From: Actinomadura xylanilytica | GTDB taxonomy: Bacteria; Actinomycetota; Actinomycetes; Streptosporangiales; Streptosporangiaceae | Reading direction: 5' to 3' | DNA: 64,000 nucleotides | Assembly (NCBI RefSeq): GCF_030283145.1 | Contig: NZ_JASNWE010000001.1 | Span: 1,797,751 to 1,861,750, forward strand | In this document: positions 1 through 10,263 of the stretch, in pieces | Layout of the letters: each line of letters opens with the position of its first letter | How positions within the stretch are numbered: position 1 is the stretch's first letter | Program-made: the position numbers and the translations under genes | Notes under the pieces: model-generated | Seen by the model: the letters and a program-made list of their open reading frames with translations, nothing else | Databases searched by the model: none | What the model was told of the DNA's origin: nothing

Positions 1-152
1 GGCTGGTCGGGCTGGCCCGCCGGGCCCGCGAGCGCGGCACCCGCGGGCGGGCGCTCATCGACGAGCTGGTCGCCGAGGTCGAGCAGCTCAACGGCGACGC
101 CCTCACCGACGACCTGGCCGTGCTGCTGCTCACCCGGCGGCCCCCGTCCTGA
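1..152 (+). CDS. C-terminal end of a probable SpoIIE/PP2C-type phosphatase (partial)
   Basis: Only the last 49 codons are inside the window, in the frame starting at base 3 and ending at the TGA at 150-152. The peptide ends in NGDALTDDLAVLLLTRRPPS. The 'DDLAVLLL' strand followed by a short basic/proline tail is typical of the end of SpoIIE-like PP2C phosphatases, in which the DD pair ligates a metal. These act as Ser/Thr phosphatases in anti-sigma/partner-switching circuits. The upstream domains are outside the window, so the family call rests on this short stretch. Confidence 0.6.
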   Translation, partial: LVGLARRARERGTRGRALIDELVAEVEQLNGDALTDDLAVLLLTRRPPS

Positions 153-244
153 CGGCCCGGCCGGGTGTCCGGGGCGTCCTGACCCGGGCGCCCTGACCCG
201 CGAGTGTGCCGCGCGTCACGGAAAACCCGAGTTCCCGATGGAGT

Positions 245-260
245 TGTGAGGTCACTCACC
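245..260. promoter_or_regulatory. Candidate Crp-family box upstream of the first sdh operon
   Basis: TGTGA-GGTCAC-TCACC matches the actinobacterial Crp consensus TGTGA-N6-TCACA at 9 of 10 positions. It lies about 120 bp upstream of sdhC. A Crp homologue with the matching recognition helix is encoded at 8493-9182, and two similar boxes precede the second sdh operon. Binding itself is inferred. Confidence 0.5.
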
Positions 261-341
261 TCCGCCCTCGTCCCTGGTGGCGCGGCACCCCGTACTGCAC
301 TGCTCATAGCCTGCGGCTATCGGATCAAGTGCTGTGATGAC

Positions 342-370
342 TTGGAACTCTTCACCGGGGCGGACATAAC
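342..370 (+). promoter_or_regulatory. Candidate sigma-70-type promoter for sdhCAB, possibly leaderless
   Basis: TTGGAA at 342-347 and CATAAC at 365-370 are separated by 17 bp. Transcription would start close to the GTG at 380. No Shine-Dalgarno sequence precedes that GTG, so a leaderless transcript is plausible. A short inverted repeat (ATAGCC/GGCTAT, 306-320) lies just upstream. Confidence 0.35.
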
Positions 371-379
371 GTTCGCGAC

Positions 380-1069
380 GTGGCTATAGCGATACCTGCG
401 ATCTACCGCTCGACCGTCGGCAAGAAGGCCGTCATGGCCGTGACCGGCGGCATCCTCGTGCTCTTCCTGCTCATGCACATGATCGGGAATCTCAAGATCT
501 TCCTTGGTGCCGAGGACTTCAACCATTACGCGCACTGGCTGCGCACGGTCGGCGAGCCCGCGGTCCCGCGCCGCACGGTGCTGACCGTCACCGAGATCGT
601 GCTGGGCCTCGCGGTCGTGCTGCACATCTGGTCGGCGGTGTCGCTGGGCCGCCGGGCCCACGAGGCGCGGCCGGTGAAGTACCAGGCGAAGAAGAAGTCG
701 CACGCGCAGGGCTACGCCATCCACACCATGCGGTACGGCGGGGTGACCATCCTGCTGTACATCATCTGGCACCTGCTGGACCTGACCTTCTTCGTGGTCA
801 ACCCCAAGGGCGGCGACGCCACCCCGTACGAGCGGATGGTCGCCGACTTCGACCCGTCCCGCTGGTTCATCACCGTCTGGTACGTCGTGGCGATCCTGCT
901 GGTCGGGCTGCACCTGCACCACGGCGTCTGGAGCGCGTTCCAGACGCTGGGGCTGCGCACCCCCCGCAGTGAGCGGGCCCTGCGCGGCCTCGCCGTCGCG
1001 GTCGCCGCCGTGGTGACCGCCGGCTTCATCTCCGTCCCCGTCTCCATCACCGCCGGATGGGTGAGCTGA
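380..1069 (+). CDS. sdhC: Succinate dehydrogenase cytochrome b subunit (single-subunit, diheme type)
   Basis: A 229-residue integral membrane protein with five hydrophobic segments. Histidines sit in the first four helices ([21 protein letters not shown] and GLHLHHG), the pattern of the one-subunit, two-heme anchor of B. subtilis-type succinate:quinone oxidoreductases. It would anchor SdhAB and pass electrons to menaquinone. It starts with GTG and has no ribosome site, but a promoter-like sequence lies just upstream, so it may be leaderless. The stop is 2 nt from the preferred sdhA start, so the genes are co-transcribed. No separate SdhD is present or needed in this class. Confidence 0.9.
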   Translation: MAIAIPAIYRSTVGKKAVMAVTGGILVLFLLMHMIGNLKIFLGAEDFNHYAHWLRTVGEPAVPRRTVLTVTEIVLGLAVVLHIWSAVSLGRRAHEARPVKYQAKKKSHAQGYAIHTMRYGGVTILLYIIWHLLDLTFFVVNPKGGDATPYERMVADFDPSRWFITVWYVVAILLVGLHLHHGVWSAFQTLGLRTPRSERALRGLAVAVAAVVTAGFISVPVSITAGWVS

Positions 1070-1071
1070 AC

Positions 1072-3009
<1,938 letters not shown>

Positions 3010-3011
3010 TC

Positions 3012-3764
3012 ATGAAGCTCACACTGCGCGTCTGGCGCCAGCAGGGCCCCGAGGACAAGGGGTCGATGGTCGAGTACAAGATCGACGGCATCTCCGCCGA
3101 CGCCTCGTTCCTGGAGATGCTGGACGTCCTCAACGAGAAGCTGATCGCGGACGGCGCCGACCCCATCGCGTTCGACCACGACTGCCGCGAGGGCATCTGC
3201 GGCATGTGCTCGCTGGTCATCAACGGCACCCCGCACGGCCCCGAGCGCGCCACCACGACCTGCCAGCTGCACATGCGCAAGTTCAAGGACGGCGAGGTCA
3301 TCGACGTCGAGCCGTGGCGCGCCAAGGCGTTCCCGGTGGTCAAGGACCTGGTGGTCGACCGTTCGGCGTTCGACCGGATCATCCAGTCCGGCGGCTACAT
3401 CAGCGCCGCCACCGGCACCGCGCCCGAGGCCCACTCGACCCCGGTGCCCAAGCCGGACGCCGACGCCGCGTTCGAGGCGGCCGAGTGCATCGGCTGCGGC
3501 GCCTGCGTCGCGGCGTGCCCGAACGGCTCGGCCGCGCTGTTCCTCGGCGCCAAGGTCACCCACCTCGGCCTGATGCCGCAGGGCCAGCCGGAGCGCTGGG
3601 ACCGCGTGGTCGGCATGCTCGACACCCACGACGACGAGGGCTTCGGCGGCTGCACCAACACCGGCGAGTGCACCATCGCCTGCCCGAAGGGCATCCCCCT
3701 GGACGTCATCGGCCGCCTCAACCACGACTACCTCAGGGCCACCGTGGGCGGCAAGAAGAAGTAG
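3012..3764 (+). CDS. sdhB: Succinate dehydrogenase iron-sulfur subunit
   Basis: A 250-residue electron-transfer subunit with the three expected clusters. Cys58, Cys63, Cys66 and Cys84 fit the [2Fe-2S] site. [12 protein letters not shown] (Cys159, 162, 165, 169) fits [4Fe-4S]. Cys214, Cys220 and Cys224 fit [3Fe-4S]. It starts 2 nt after the sdhA stop and ends just before a strong hairpin terminator, so it closes the sdhCAB operon. The C-terminus is a short lysine-rich tail. Confidence 0.95.
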   Translation: MKLTLRVWRQQGPEDKGSMVEYKIDGISADASFLEMLDVLNEKLIADGADPIAFDHDCREGICGMCSLVINGTPHGPERATTTCQLHMRKFKDGEVIDVEPWRAKAFPVVKDLVVDRSAFDRIIQSGGYISAATGTAPEAHSTPVPKPDADAAFEAAECIGCGACVAACPNGSAALFLGAKVTHLGLMPQGQPERWDRVVGMLDTHDDEGFGGCTNTGECTIACPKGIPLDVIGRLNHDYLRATVGGKKK

Positions 3765-3782
3765 CCGCCCGACCCCCAGAGC

Positions 3783-3811
3783 AGCCCCGCCCGGCGATGC
3801 CGGGCGGGGCT
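3783..3811 (+). terminator. Hairpin terminator after sdhCAB
   Basis: A perfect 13-bp stem (AGCCCCGCCCGGC with its complement) around a GAT loop, 18 nt after the sdhB stop. It is followed by TT but no long U-run, as is common in actinomycetes. Confidence 0.8.
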
Positions 3812-4001
3812 TCCACGTTCCAGGGCCCCGGGCCTGGCCCCGTGCCTGGCCTTATACCCCCACCTGCACGTGTCGTCATGCTTCGTGTGCGTCTCGGCCG
3901 GTCTGCGTACGGCCGAATACGGTCGCAACCGGTCGGCCCGGGAACCAACCCCTCACGGACGGTGTCCAACAGAGCACACTCCGAGGAAGAGGTGGTCCGC
4001 G

Positions 4002-5924
4002 ATGACGGTCGAACCCCTGCGATCGGGAGATCCCGAGAGCATCGGCGGCTACCGCCTGGCCGGCCGTGTCGGCGAGGGCGGCCAGGGCGTCGTCTACCTC
4101 GCCGAGCCGGCGGAGGCGCCCGGGAGGCGGGTCGCGCTGAAGGTCCCGCACAGCGCTCCCGGGGGCGGCGCCTCGATCGACCTCGACGAGATCGCCATCA
4201 TCCAGCGGGTCGCGCGGTTCTGCACGGCGAGGGTCCTGGACGCCGGGATCGACGGCGACCGTCCCTACCTCGTCAGCGAGTACATCGACGGCCCCTCGTT
4301 GCAGAGCGTGGTCGAGTCGGGCGGCGCGCTGCGCGGGTCCGAGCTGGAGCGGCTGGCCGTCGGCACGATCACCGCGCTGGCCGCCACCCACGGCGCGGGG
4401 GTGGTGCACCGGGACTTCAAGCCGCACAACGTGCTGCTCGCCGCGGACGGCCCCCGGGTGATTGACTTCGGCGTCGCGACCACACTGGGCCGCTCCGGCG
4501 AGGGGCGGTCGGGGCCGTCGGGGACGCCTCGGTACATGGCGCCGGAACAGGTCCGGGGCGCGGCGGTCGGCGCGGCGGCGGACGTGCACGGCTGGGCGGT
4601 CACGATGACGTTCGCGGCCATCGGCAGCCGGGCGTTCGACGACGTCCTGCCGACCGGTTCGCACCGGCCCCTCCAGGTGGACCGGTTCCTGGTGGACCTC
4701 CCCTTGTGGCTGCGCACCGTGGTGGCGCCGTGCCTGGACGAGGATCCCGAGCAGCGCCCGCGCTCCCGCGAGCTGCTCCTCCACCTGCTCGGGCACGACC
4801 AGGAGGCGCTGCGGAGGTCCTCCGAAGAGCGGTCCGAACCGCCGGTGCGGCCCCCGGTGCCGGAGGCGGCGCCCCCGCTTCCGCGCGCGCCCACCGTCGG
4901 CCGCCGCCGGGCGGCCTCACCCCCGCGCCCGCCACATCCGGGCCCGGCGGACATGCTGCCGGGGCTGTGGCGGAGGTATCCGGCGGTCACGTTCGTCGCC
5001 GCGCTGGTCCTCGCCGGTGCGCTCGCCGCCGGTGTCGGGGCGCGGCTGGGGTCCCCGCCCGCCGGCCACCGGACGCGGGCGGCGGGCGCGGCCCCGGCGA
5101 CCGCCCCGTCCCCGCGGCTGACCGTGGGATCGGCGGACTTCCCCGAGAACGTGCTGCTGAGCGAGATCTACGCGCAGGCCCTGGTGACCGCGGGCTTCAA
5201 GGTCACCCGGATGCGGAACATCGGCCCCCGCGAGGTCTACTTCCCCAAGGTGCTCTCCGGCGAGGTCGACGTCGTCCCGGAGTACAACGGGGCGCTCGCC
5301 TCGCACCTGGGCGGCCTGGGGGGCGACACCCGCGAGCCGATGACCACCGGGCGGGTCAACGGCAAGCTCGGGCGCGTGCTCCCGGACTCGCTGAGGGTGC
5401 TCGACTCGGCCAGGGCCGAGAACAACGACGCGATCGCCGTCACCCGGGAGACCGCGCGGAAGAACGGACTCCACTCCCTCGCCGACCTCAAGGGCGTGTC
5501 CGGGGACCTCGTGCTGGGCGCCGCGCCCGAGTTCGAGACCCGGCACCAGGGGCTGGTCGGGCTGAGAGAGGTCTACAAGGCGGCGTTCAAGGACTTCCAG
5601 CCCGTCCGGCCGGAAGACCACACGATGCTCGCGGAGCAGCTCACCAAGGGAACGCTGGACGTGGTGCGGCTGTTCACGACCGATCCGGCGATCCGCACCA
5701 ACGACCTCATGGTGCTGACGGACCCGAAGCACATGTTCAGCGCGCAGAACGTCACGCCCCTGGTGGCGGCCGACGTGGGCGCCAAGGCAGCGGCGGCGCT
5801 CAACGCGGTCTCCGCGAGGCTGACCACGGAGGACCTGCTCTACATGAACACGCGGATGGCGGTCGACAGGAGCCGGGTCGAGGCGATGGCCAAGGCATGG
5901 CTCGTCCAGACCGGTCTCGGCTGA
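4002..5924 (+). CDS. Membrane Ser/Thr protein kinase with extracytoplasmic glycine-betaine/choline-type binding domain
   Basis: A 640-residue fusion. Residues 15-265 are a PknB-like kinase with glycine loop GEGGQG (24-29), Lys47, catalytic HRDFKPHN (136-143), IDFG (154-157) and APE (180-182). A Pro-rich linker leads to one membrane helix at about 328-345. Residues about 372-640 lie outside the membrane and resemble the substrate-binding proteins of glycine betaine/choline ABC importers (OpuC/OsmF/ProX type), with the typical VGSADFPEN start and VPEYNG motif. No transporter subunits are adjacent, so the domain probably acts as an osmolyte sensor. AGGAAGAGG lies about 9 nt before the ATG. The ligand is inferred from family membership only. 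Confidence 0.85.
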   Translation: MTVEPLRSGDPESIGGYRLAGRVGEGGQGVVYLAEPAEAPGRRVALKVPHSAPGGGASIDLDEIAIIQRVARFCTARVLDAGIDGDRPYLVSEYIDGPSLQSVVESGGALRGSELERLAVGTITALAATHGAGVVHRDFKPHNVLLAADGPRVIDFGVATTLGRSGEGRSGPSGTPRYMAPEQVRGAAVGAAADVHGWAVTMTFAAIGSRAFDDVLPTGSHRPLQVDRFLVDLPLWLRTVVAPCLDEDPEQRPRSRELLLHLLGHDQEALRRSSEERSEPPVRPPVPEAAPPLPRAPTVGRRRAASPPRPPHPGPADMLPGLWRRYPAVTFVAALVLAGALAAGVGARLGSPPAGHRTRAAGAAPATAPSPRLTVGSADFPENVLLSEIYAQALVTAGFKVTRMRNIGPREVYFPKVLSGEVDVVPEYNGALASHLGGLGGDTREPMTTGRVNGKLGRVLPDSLRVLDSARAENNDAIAVTRETARKNGLHSLADLKGVSGDLVLGAAPEFETRHQGLVGLREVYKAAFKDFQPVRPEDHTMLAEQLTKGTLDVVRLFTTDPAIRTNDLMVLTDPKHMFSAQNVTPLVAADVGAKAAAALNAVSARLTTEDLLYMNTRMAVDRSRVEAMAKAWLVQTGLG

Positions 5925-6081
5925 GCGCGGCACGGGGACCGGGCCGGGGCGGTCACCGCTCTGGGCGGCCCTCGGATGGGAGCGCCGGTTCGATTGCATA
6001 CAACTCCCTGACAATTTGCCGCCAAAGACTGGATTTTGCCCCGAATTGCGTGCAATCTAGCGCGTGGTGGGTGACGCGCTC

Positions 6082-6097
6082 CGCGGACGAGTCCGCG
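6082..6097. repeat. Short inverted repeat in the leader of the SMP-30 gene
   Basis: CGCGGAC-GA-GTCCGCG is a perfect 7-bp inverted repeat 43 nt before the ATG at 6140. It lies just after an unusually AT-rich stretch (about 5990-6060) that probably holds the promoter. It could be an operator or an mRNA hairpin. Confidence 0.35.
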
Positions 6098-6139
6098 TGG
6101 CCGGCCCCGCCTGCGCGACGGCATGAAGGGTGGCTGGAC

Positions 6140-7267
6140 ATGAGCACCGGCGTATCCACGCCAGACGACACCGCGGAACCGCCACAGCGGCGGTTGACGC
6201 GCCGAACGATGATCTCCGGGCTCGGCCTGACCGCCGCGAGCGCCACCATCATGGGCGCCGCCGGCGGCACGGCCGCCGCCGCCACCCGGCCGGGCGATCG
6301 CCCGGACCCCCGGCACCACCCGCGAAAGGCGAAGAAGATGAAGCTGACCACGCTGGCCGACGGCCTGCTGTTCCCCGAGGGGCCGGTCGCCCTGCCCGGC
6401 GGCGACGTGCTCGTGGTGGAGATCCACCGCGGCACGCTCACCCGGATCAAGCCGGACGGCACCACCTCGGTCGCGGCCCAGGTCGGCGGCGGCCCCAACG
6501 GCGCCGCGCTCGGCCCGGACGGCCGCGTCTACCTCGCCAACTGCGGCGGCCTGCGCCGCTTCGAGGTGGGCGGCTTCGTCTTCGCCGGCGGCATCCCCGA
6601 CGACTACGAGAGCGGCAGCATCCAGGCGGTCGACCTGACCACCGGCGCGGTCGAGACCCTCTACACCGAGGCAGACGGGCAGCAGCTCCGCGGCCCGAAC
6701 GACCTGGTCTTCGACGCCCACGGCGGCATCTACTTCACCGACTACGGCAAGAGCGACGGCGTCACCGCCGACAAGGGCCGGCTGTACTACGCGAAGGCCG
6801 ACGGCTCGTCCATCAAGATGATCGCCGGCGGGATGGAGGGCCCCAACGGCATCGGCCTCTCCCCGGACGGCAAGCGGATGTACGTCAGCGAGACCTACAC
6901 CGCGCGGGTCTGGTGGTGGGACGTCACCGGCCCGGGCCAGATCGAGGGCGGTAGGTCGCTCGGCGGGTCCGGCGGCGGCAACTTCCTGTACACCGCGCCC
7001 GACTACACCAACTTCGACTCCCTCGGCGTCGACGGGCACGGCAACGTCTGCGTCGCCTCGATGATCCACTCCGGGATCTCCGTGGTGAGCCCGAAGGGCA
7101 AGCTGGTGGACTTCGTCGAGATCGACGTGGACGACGACCCCGGGATCACCAACATCTGCTGGGGCGGCCCGGACATGCGCACCGCCTACATCACCGCGTC
7201 CAGCACCGGGAAGCTGCTGAAGGCCGAGTGGCCCCGTCCGGGCCTCAAGCTCAACTACGGAGGCTGA
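6140..7267 (+). CDS. Tat-exported SMP-30/gluconolactonase-like beta-propeller protein
   Basis: A 375-residue protein. The N-terminus has a twin-arginine signal (RRTMISGLGL, Arg21-Arg22, then an Ala-rich core), so it is likely exported folded. The rest has the repeats of the SMP-30/gluconolactonase/LRE six-bladed propeller family: FPEGPVALPGGDVLVVE, GPNGAALGPDGRVYLAN, GPNDLVFDAHGGIYFTDYG and GPNGIGLSPDGKRMYVSET. Acidic and asparagine residues in these repeats normally hold the catalytic metal. Family members hydrolyse lactones, but the substrate here cannot be told. AAGGG lies 9 nt before the ATG. It stands alone and converges with the LysR gene. Confidence 0.85.
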   Translation: MSTGVSTPDDTAEPPQRRLTRRTMISGLGLTAASATIMGAAGGTAAAATRPGDRPDPRHHPRKAKKMKLTTLADGLLFPEGPVALPGGDVLVVEIHRGTLTRIKPDGTTSVAAQVGGGPNGAALGPDGRVYLANCGGLRRFEVGGFVFAGGIPDDYESGSIQAVDLTTGAVETLYTEADGQQLRGPNDLVFDAHGGIYFTDYGKSDGVTADKGRLYYAKADGSSIKMIAGGMEGPNGIGLSPDGKRMYVSETYTARVWWWDVTGPGQIEGGRSLGGSGGGNFLYTAPDYTNFDSLGVDGHGNVCVASMIHSGISVVSPKGKLVDFVEIDVDDDPGITNICWGGPDMRTAYITASSTGKLLKAEWPRPGLKLNYGG

Positions 7268-7332
7268 CCCCGCCGGGACGGCCACCCGCGGGGAGACCAG
7301 GGCGGAGCGGCCGGGGCGGAGGCCCGCGAAGG

Positions 7333-8361
7333 TCAGGCGCTGACCAGGGTCTCCACCCCGGCCGGGAGGCTGCCGGCCAGCGCCGCCTCGACGAGGAAGG
7401 TCATCAGGGTGTCCTGAAAGGCCCGCGCCGCATGGGTGGGCTGGACGTCCTTGCGCCGCGCCAGCGCGATCGTGCGCAACAGGTCGGGCGGCGGCTGCGC
7501 GCGCCGGAGCTGCTGCCCGCCCACGGCGCCGGCGTCCGCGGGGACGTCCGGGCCGGGGCCGTTGGACCGTTCGGTCAGGACGAGCGGGGTCCCGCGCAGG
7601 CCGGGGCGGCCGGCGAGCACCATGCTCGGCACCACCGCGATGCCGAGGCCCGCCTCCACGAAGCGCAGCACCGCGTCCATCTCGCCGCCCTCGACCGCGA
7701 ACCTCGGCTCGAACCCCGCCGCCCGGCACGCGCCGATGGTCGCCTCGCGCAGGTCGTAGCCCGAACGGAACATCACCAGCGGACGGTTCCGCAGGTCCTC
7801 GATCCGCAGGTGCGCGCGGCGCGGCACCTGCGCGGGCGACGTCCCGGCCGGGGACGCCACGACCAGGTGCTCGCGCAGGATCGGGGTCGTCTCCAGCGGC
7901 GGATCACCGTGCAGCGGCAGGATCACCAGCGCCAGGTCCAGCGACCCCCGGGTCAGCTCCCGCACCAGGTCGCGCGAGCCCCCCTCCTCCACCAGCAGCC
8001 GGATCCCGGGGTAGGCGTCGTGGAAGCGGCGCAGCACGTCGGCGAGCAGCCCCGCGCACAGCGAGGGCGTCGCGCCGAGACGGACCCGTCCGCGCCGCAG
8101 TCCCGCCAGCTCCTGCACCTCAAGCCGCGCGGTATCGACGTCGGCCAGTATCCGCTTGGCCAGCGGGAGCAGCGCCTCGCCCGCCGGGGTCAGCGTGATG
8201 TTGCCGCGGGCTCGGCTGAACAGCGAGGCGCCCAGCTCGGTCTCCAGCGCGCGGATCTGCTTGGACAGCGAGGGCTGCGCCACACGCAGGATCTCCGCCG
8301 CCTGGGTGAAGTGCCGCACCTCCGCGACCGCGACGAAGTAGGAGAGCTGCTGTAGCTGCAT
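7333..8361 (-). CDS. LysR-family transcriptional regulator
   Basis: A 342-residue regulator starting MQLQQLSYFVAVAE. The winged helix-turn-helix is at residues about 1-60 (HFTQAAEILRVAQPSLSKQIRALE). The effector-binding domain follows, including GEMDAVLRFVEAGLGIAVVP. A Pro/Gly-rich insertion (about residues 265-290) separates the last strands of the effector domain, which is unusual. An upstream in-frame start at 8394 adds only 11 non-conserved residues. The gene is convergent with the SMP-30 gene and has no divergent partner close by, so its target is unknown. Confidence 0.9.
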   Translation of the reverse strand: MQLQQLSYFVAVAEVRHFTQAAEILRVAQPSLSKQIRALETELGASLFSRARGNITLTPAGEALLPLAKRILADVDTARLEVQELAGLRRGRVRLGATPSLCAGLLADVLRRFHDAYPGIRLLVEEGGSRDLVRELTRGSLDLALVILPLHGDPPLETTPILREHLVVASPAGTSPAQVPRRAHLRIEDLRNRPLVMFRSGYDLREATIGACRAAGFEPRFAVEGGEMDAVLRFVEAGLGIAVVPSMVLAGRPGLRGTPLVLTERSNGPGPDVPADAGAVGGQQLRRAQPPPDLLRTIALARRKDVQPTHAARAFQDTLMTFLVEAALAGSLPAGVETLVSA

Positions 8362-8492
8362 CCTGCACAGGGTACGGCCCCCGTCCCGGCCCACTTTGCG
8401 GCGCCCTGCCGTTACGCCAGGTCAGACACGCCCGTCTGCATGTCCGGCGCGGAGGCCCGGCCGGCCCGCGCCCCGGGAGGCGCGAGGCGGGG

Positions 8493-9182
8493 TCAGCGGG
8501 CGTGGCGGCGGAGCGCCTGGAGGTCGTGGACGATCACCCGGCGCCGGCCGGTCTCGATCCAGCCGTATCCGCGCAGGGTGCGCAGCGCCTTGCTGACCGC
8601 CTCGCGGGACGCGCCGACCCAGCCCGCCAGCTCCTCCTGCGACAGGTTGAGCGTGATCCGCACGCTCTCCTCGCCGGTGGTGCGGCTCCGGTACGGGGCG
8701 CCGAAGCGCTCGGCCAGCTCGACCAGGCGCTCGGCCACCCGCCCGGTCGCGTCGAACATGCCGAACTCGATCCGCTTGCGGTCGGCGTCCCGCCACCGCT
8801 GGCACAGCATCTGCATGATCAGGATCGAGACCCGGCCGTGTGCGCGGAGGAAGGCCATGAACTCGTCCGCGGTCAGCACGAGCGTCTGCACCGGCTCCAG
8901 GGCGGCCACCGTCGCCGAGCGGGGCAGCCCGTCGATCGCCGCCACCTCCCCCAGAAGCGAGCCCACGCCGCGCACCGCGAGCAGTGCCTCGCCGCCGTTC
9001 TCCCGGTAGGAGAACGCCTTCACCCGGCCTTTCAGCAGGACCGCCACCCAATTGGACTCCTCCCCCTCGCCGAAGAGGGTCTCTCCCCGATCGAAGTCAC
9101 GGACCCGGGCGCGTGATTCCAGGTCGTCGCGTTCCACCGGGGTCAGCTCGGTGAGGAACGAGCCCGGTTCGAGGGCGCTCAT
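8493..9182 (-). CDS. crp: Crp/Fnr-family transcriptional regulator (Crp-like, probably cAMP-responsive)
   Basis: A 229-residue regulator. The cyclic-nucleotide cassette LLGEVAAIDGLPRSAT keeps Glu79, Arg88 and Ser89 at the places that contact cAMP in E. coli CRP. The C-terminal helix-turn-helix (about 178-210) has GASREAVSKAL. Arg193 and Glu194 align with CRP Arg180-Glu181, which read TGTGA half-sites. No cysteine cluster of the FNR type is present. It lies downstream of the second sdh operon in the same orientation, separated by two hairpins. TGTGA-type boxes precede both sdh operons, so it probably links respiration to cAMP. The start at 9182 is chosen by homology; a longer in-frame start exists at 9257. 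Confidence 0.88.
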   Translation of the reverse strand: MSALEPGSFLTELTPVERDDLESRARVRDFDRGETLFGEGEESNWVAVLLKGRVKAFSYRENGGEALLAVRGVGSLLGEVAAIDGLPRSATVAALEPVQTLVLTADEFMAFLRAHGRVSILIMQMLCQRWRDADRKRIEFGMFDATGRVAERLVELAERFGAPYRSRTTGEESVRITLNLSQEELAGWVGASREAVSKALRTLRGYGWIETGRRRVIVHDLQALRRHAR

Positions 9183-9354
9183 GCCGACCACGCTAAAGGG
9201 AACCCAGCCGCCCGGGGCGCGGACCGCAATCACGAATGCATCACGCGTTGTGTGCACTTCTCCCTATTCACCGCTTGTCGGACGCGCGAGAGTGAATCGC
9301 GACGTATGGGGCCGTGAGGCCGTTAGCGTCCACGGCGTTCTGGGGAACGGCGGT

Positions 9355-9442
9355 ACGGCGGGCGGCGGTGACGGGGGCACGCCGCCCGCCGTCATCATGG
9401 GGGAACGACCACGCCCCCTGCCACCGGGGGCGGCAGGGGGCG
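9355..9442 (-). terminator. Tandem hairpins after the second sdh operon
   Basis: Two perfect GC-rich stems lie in the 310-bp gap 9183-9492. One is 11 bp with a 9-nt loop (9412-9442) and the other is 12 bp with a 14-nt loop (9355-9392). Neither has a T-run. They are best read as terminators that separate the sdh operon from crp. Nothing else is recognisable in the gap apart from the crp leader. Confidence 0.55.
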
Positions 9443-9492
9443 CGATCGTGCGGCGGGCGTCCGGACGCCCTCGGGCGGTTCCGGGGCGGCCG

Positions 9493-10263
9493 TCAGGCCG
9501 AGGGGGTGTCCTGGCCCTTCTTGACGATGCCGAGCTTGCTGCCGAGCCACACCACCGGGTCGTACTTGCGGCCGACCACCCGTTCCTTCAACGGGATCAG
9601 CGCATTGTCGGTGATCTTGATGTGCTCGGGGCAGACCTCGGTGCAGCACTTGGTGATGTTGCAGAAGCCGAGACCGTGGTCCGTCTGCGCGATCTCACGC
9701 CGGTCGCCGACGTCGGCCGGGTGCATCTCCAGCTCGGCGATCCGCATGAGGAACCGGGGCCCGGCGAAGTCGGGCTTGTTCTCCTCATGGTCGCGGATGA
9801 CGTGGCAGACGTTGTTGCACAGGAAGCACTCGATGCACTTGCGGAACTCCTGCGAGCGCTCGACGTCCACCTGCTGCATGCGGATGTCGCCCGGCGCGAC
9901 GTCGCCCGGGTCGAACGAGGGGATCTCCCGCGCCTTCTCGTAGTTGAACGAGACGTCGGTGACCAGGTCCCGGATCACCGGGAAGGTGCGGATCGGGGTG
10001 ACGGTGATCGTCTCGTCCGGCTCGAACGTCGACATCCGGGTCATGCACATCAGCCGCGGCATGCCGTTCACCTCGGCCGAGCACGACCCGCACTTGCCTG
10101 CCTTGCAGTTCCACCGGACGGCGAGGTCGGGGGCCTGGGTGGCCTGGAGCCGGTGGATGATGTCGAGGACGACCTCGCCCTCGTTCACCTCCACGGCGTA
10201 GTCGGTGAGCTCGCCGTCGCCGTCGTCGCCGCGCCAGACCTTGAACTTGGCCTCGTAGCTCAT
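9493..10263 (-). CDS. sdhB: Succinate dehydrogenase iron-sulfur subunit (mycobacterial Sdh1-like)
   Basis: A 256-residue iron-sulfur subunit. Cys53, 58, 61 and 73 form the [2Fe-2S] site. CIECFLCNNVCH (Cys143-Cys153) forms [4Fe-4S], and CNITKCCTEVC (201-211) holds the third cluster. The ATG overlaps the sdhA stop as ATGA, so translation is coupled. The sequence style matches Rv0247c of M. tuberculosis and differs clearly from the SdhB at 3012-3764. It is the last gene of its operon. Confidence 0.93.
   Translation of the reverse strand: MSYEAKFKVWRGDDGDGELTDYAVEVNEGEVVLDIIHRLQATQAPDLAVRWNCKAGKCGSCSAEVNGMPRLMCMTRMSTFEPDETITVTPIRTFPVIRDLVTDVSFNYEKAREIPSFDPGDVAPGDIRMQQVDVERSQEFRKCIECFLCNNVCHVIRDHEENKPDFAGPRFLMRIAELEMHPADVGDRREIAQTDHGLGFCNITKCCTEVCPEHIKITDNALIPLKERVVGRKYDPVVWLGSKLGIVKKGQDTPSA

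Noticed and set aside
6036..6058. Promoter TTGCCC/CAATCT upstream of the SMP-30 gene
   Set aside because: The spacer is only 11 bp. The AT-rich stretch probably contains a promoter but I could not place one convincingly.
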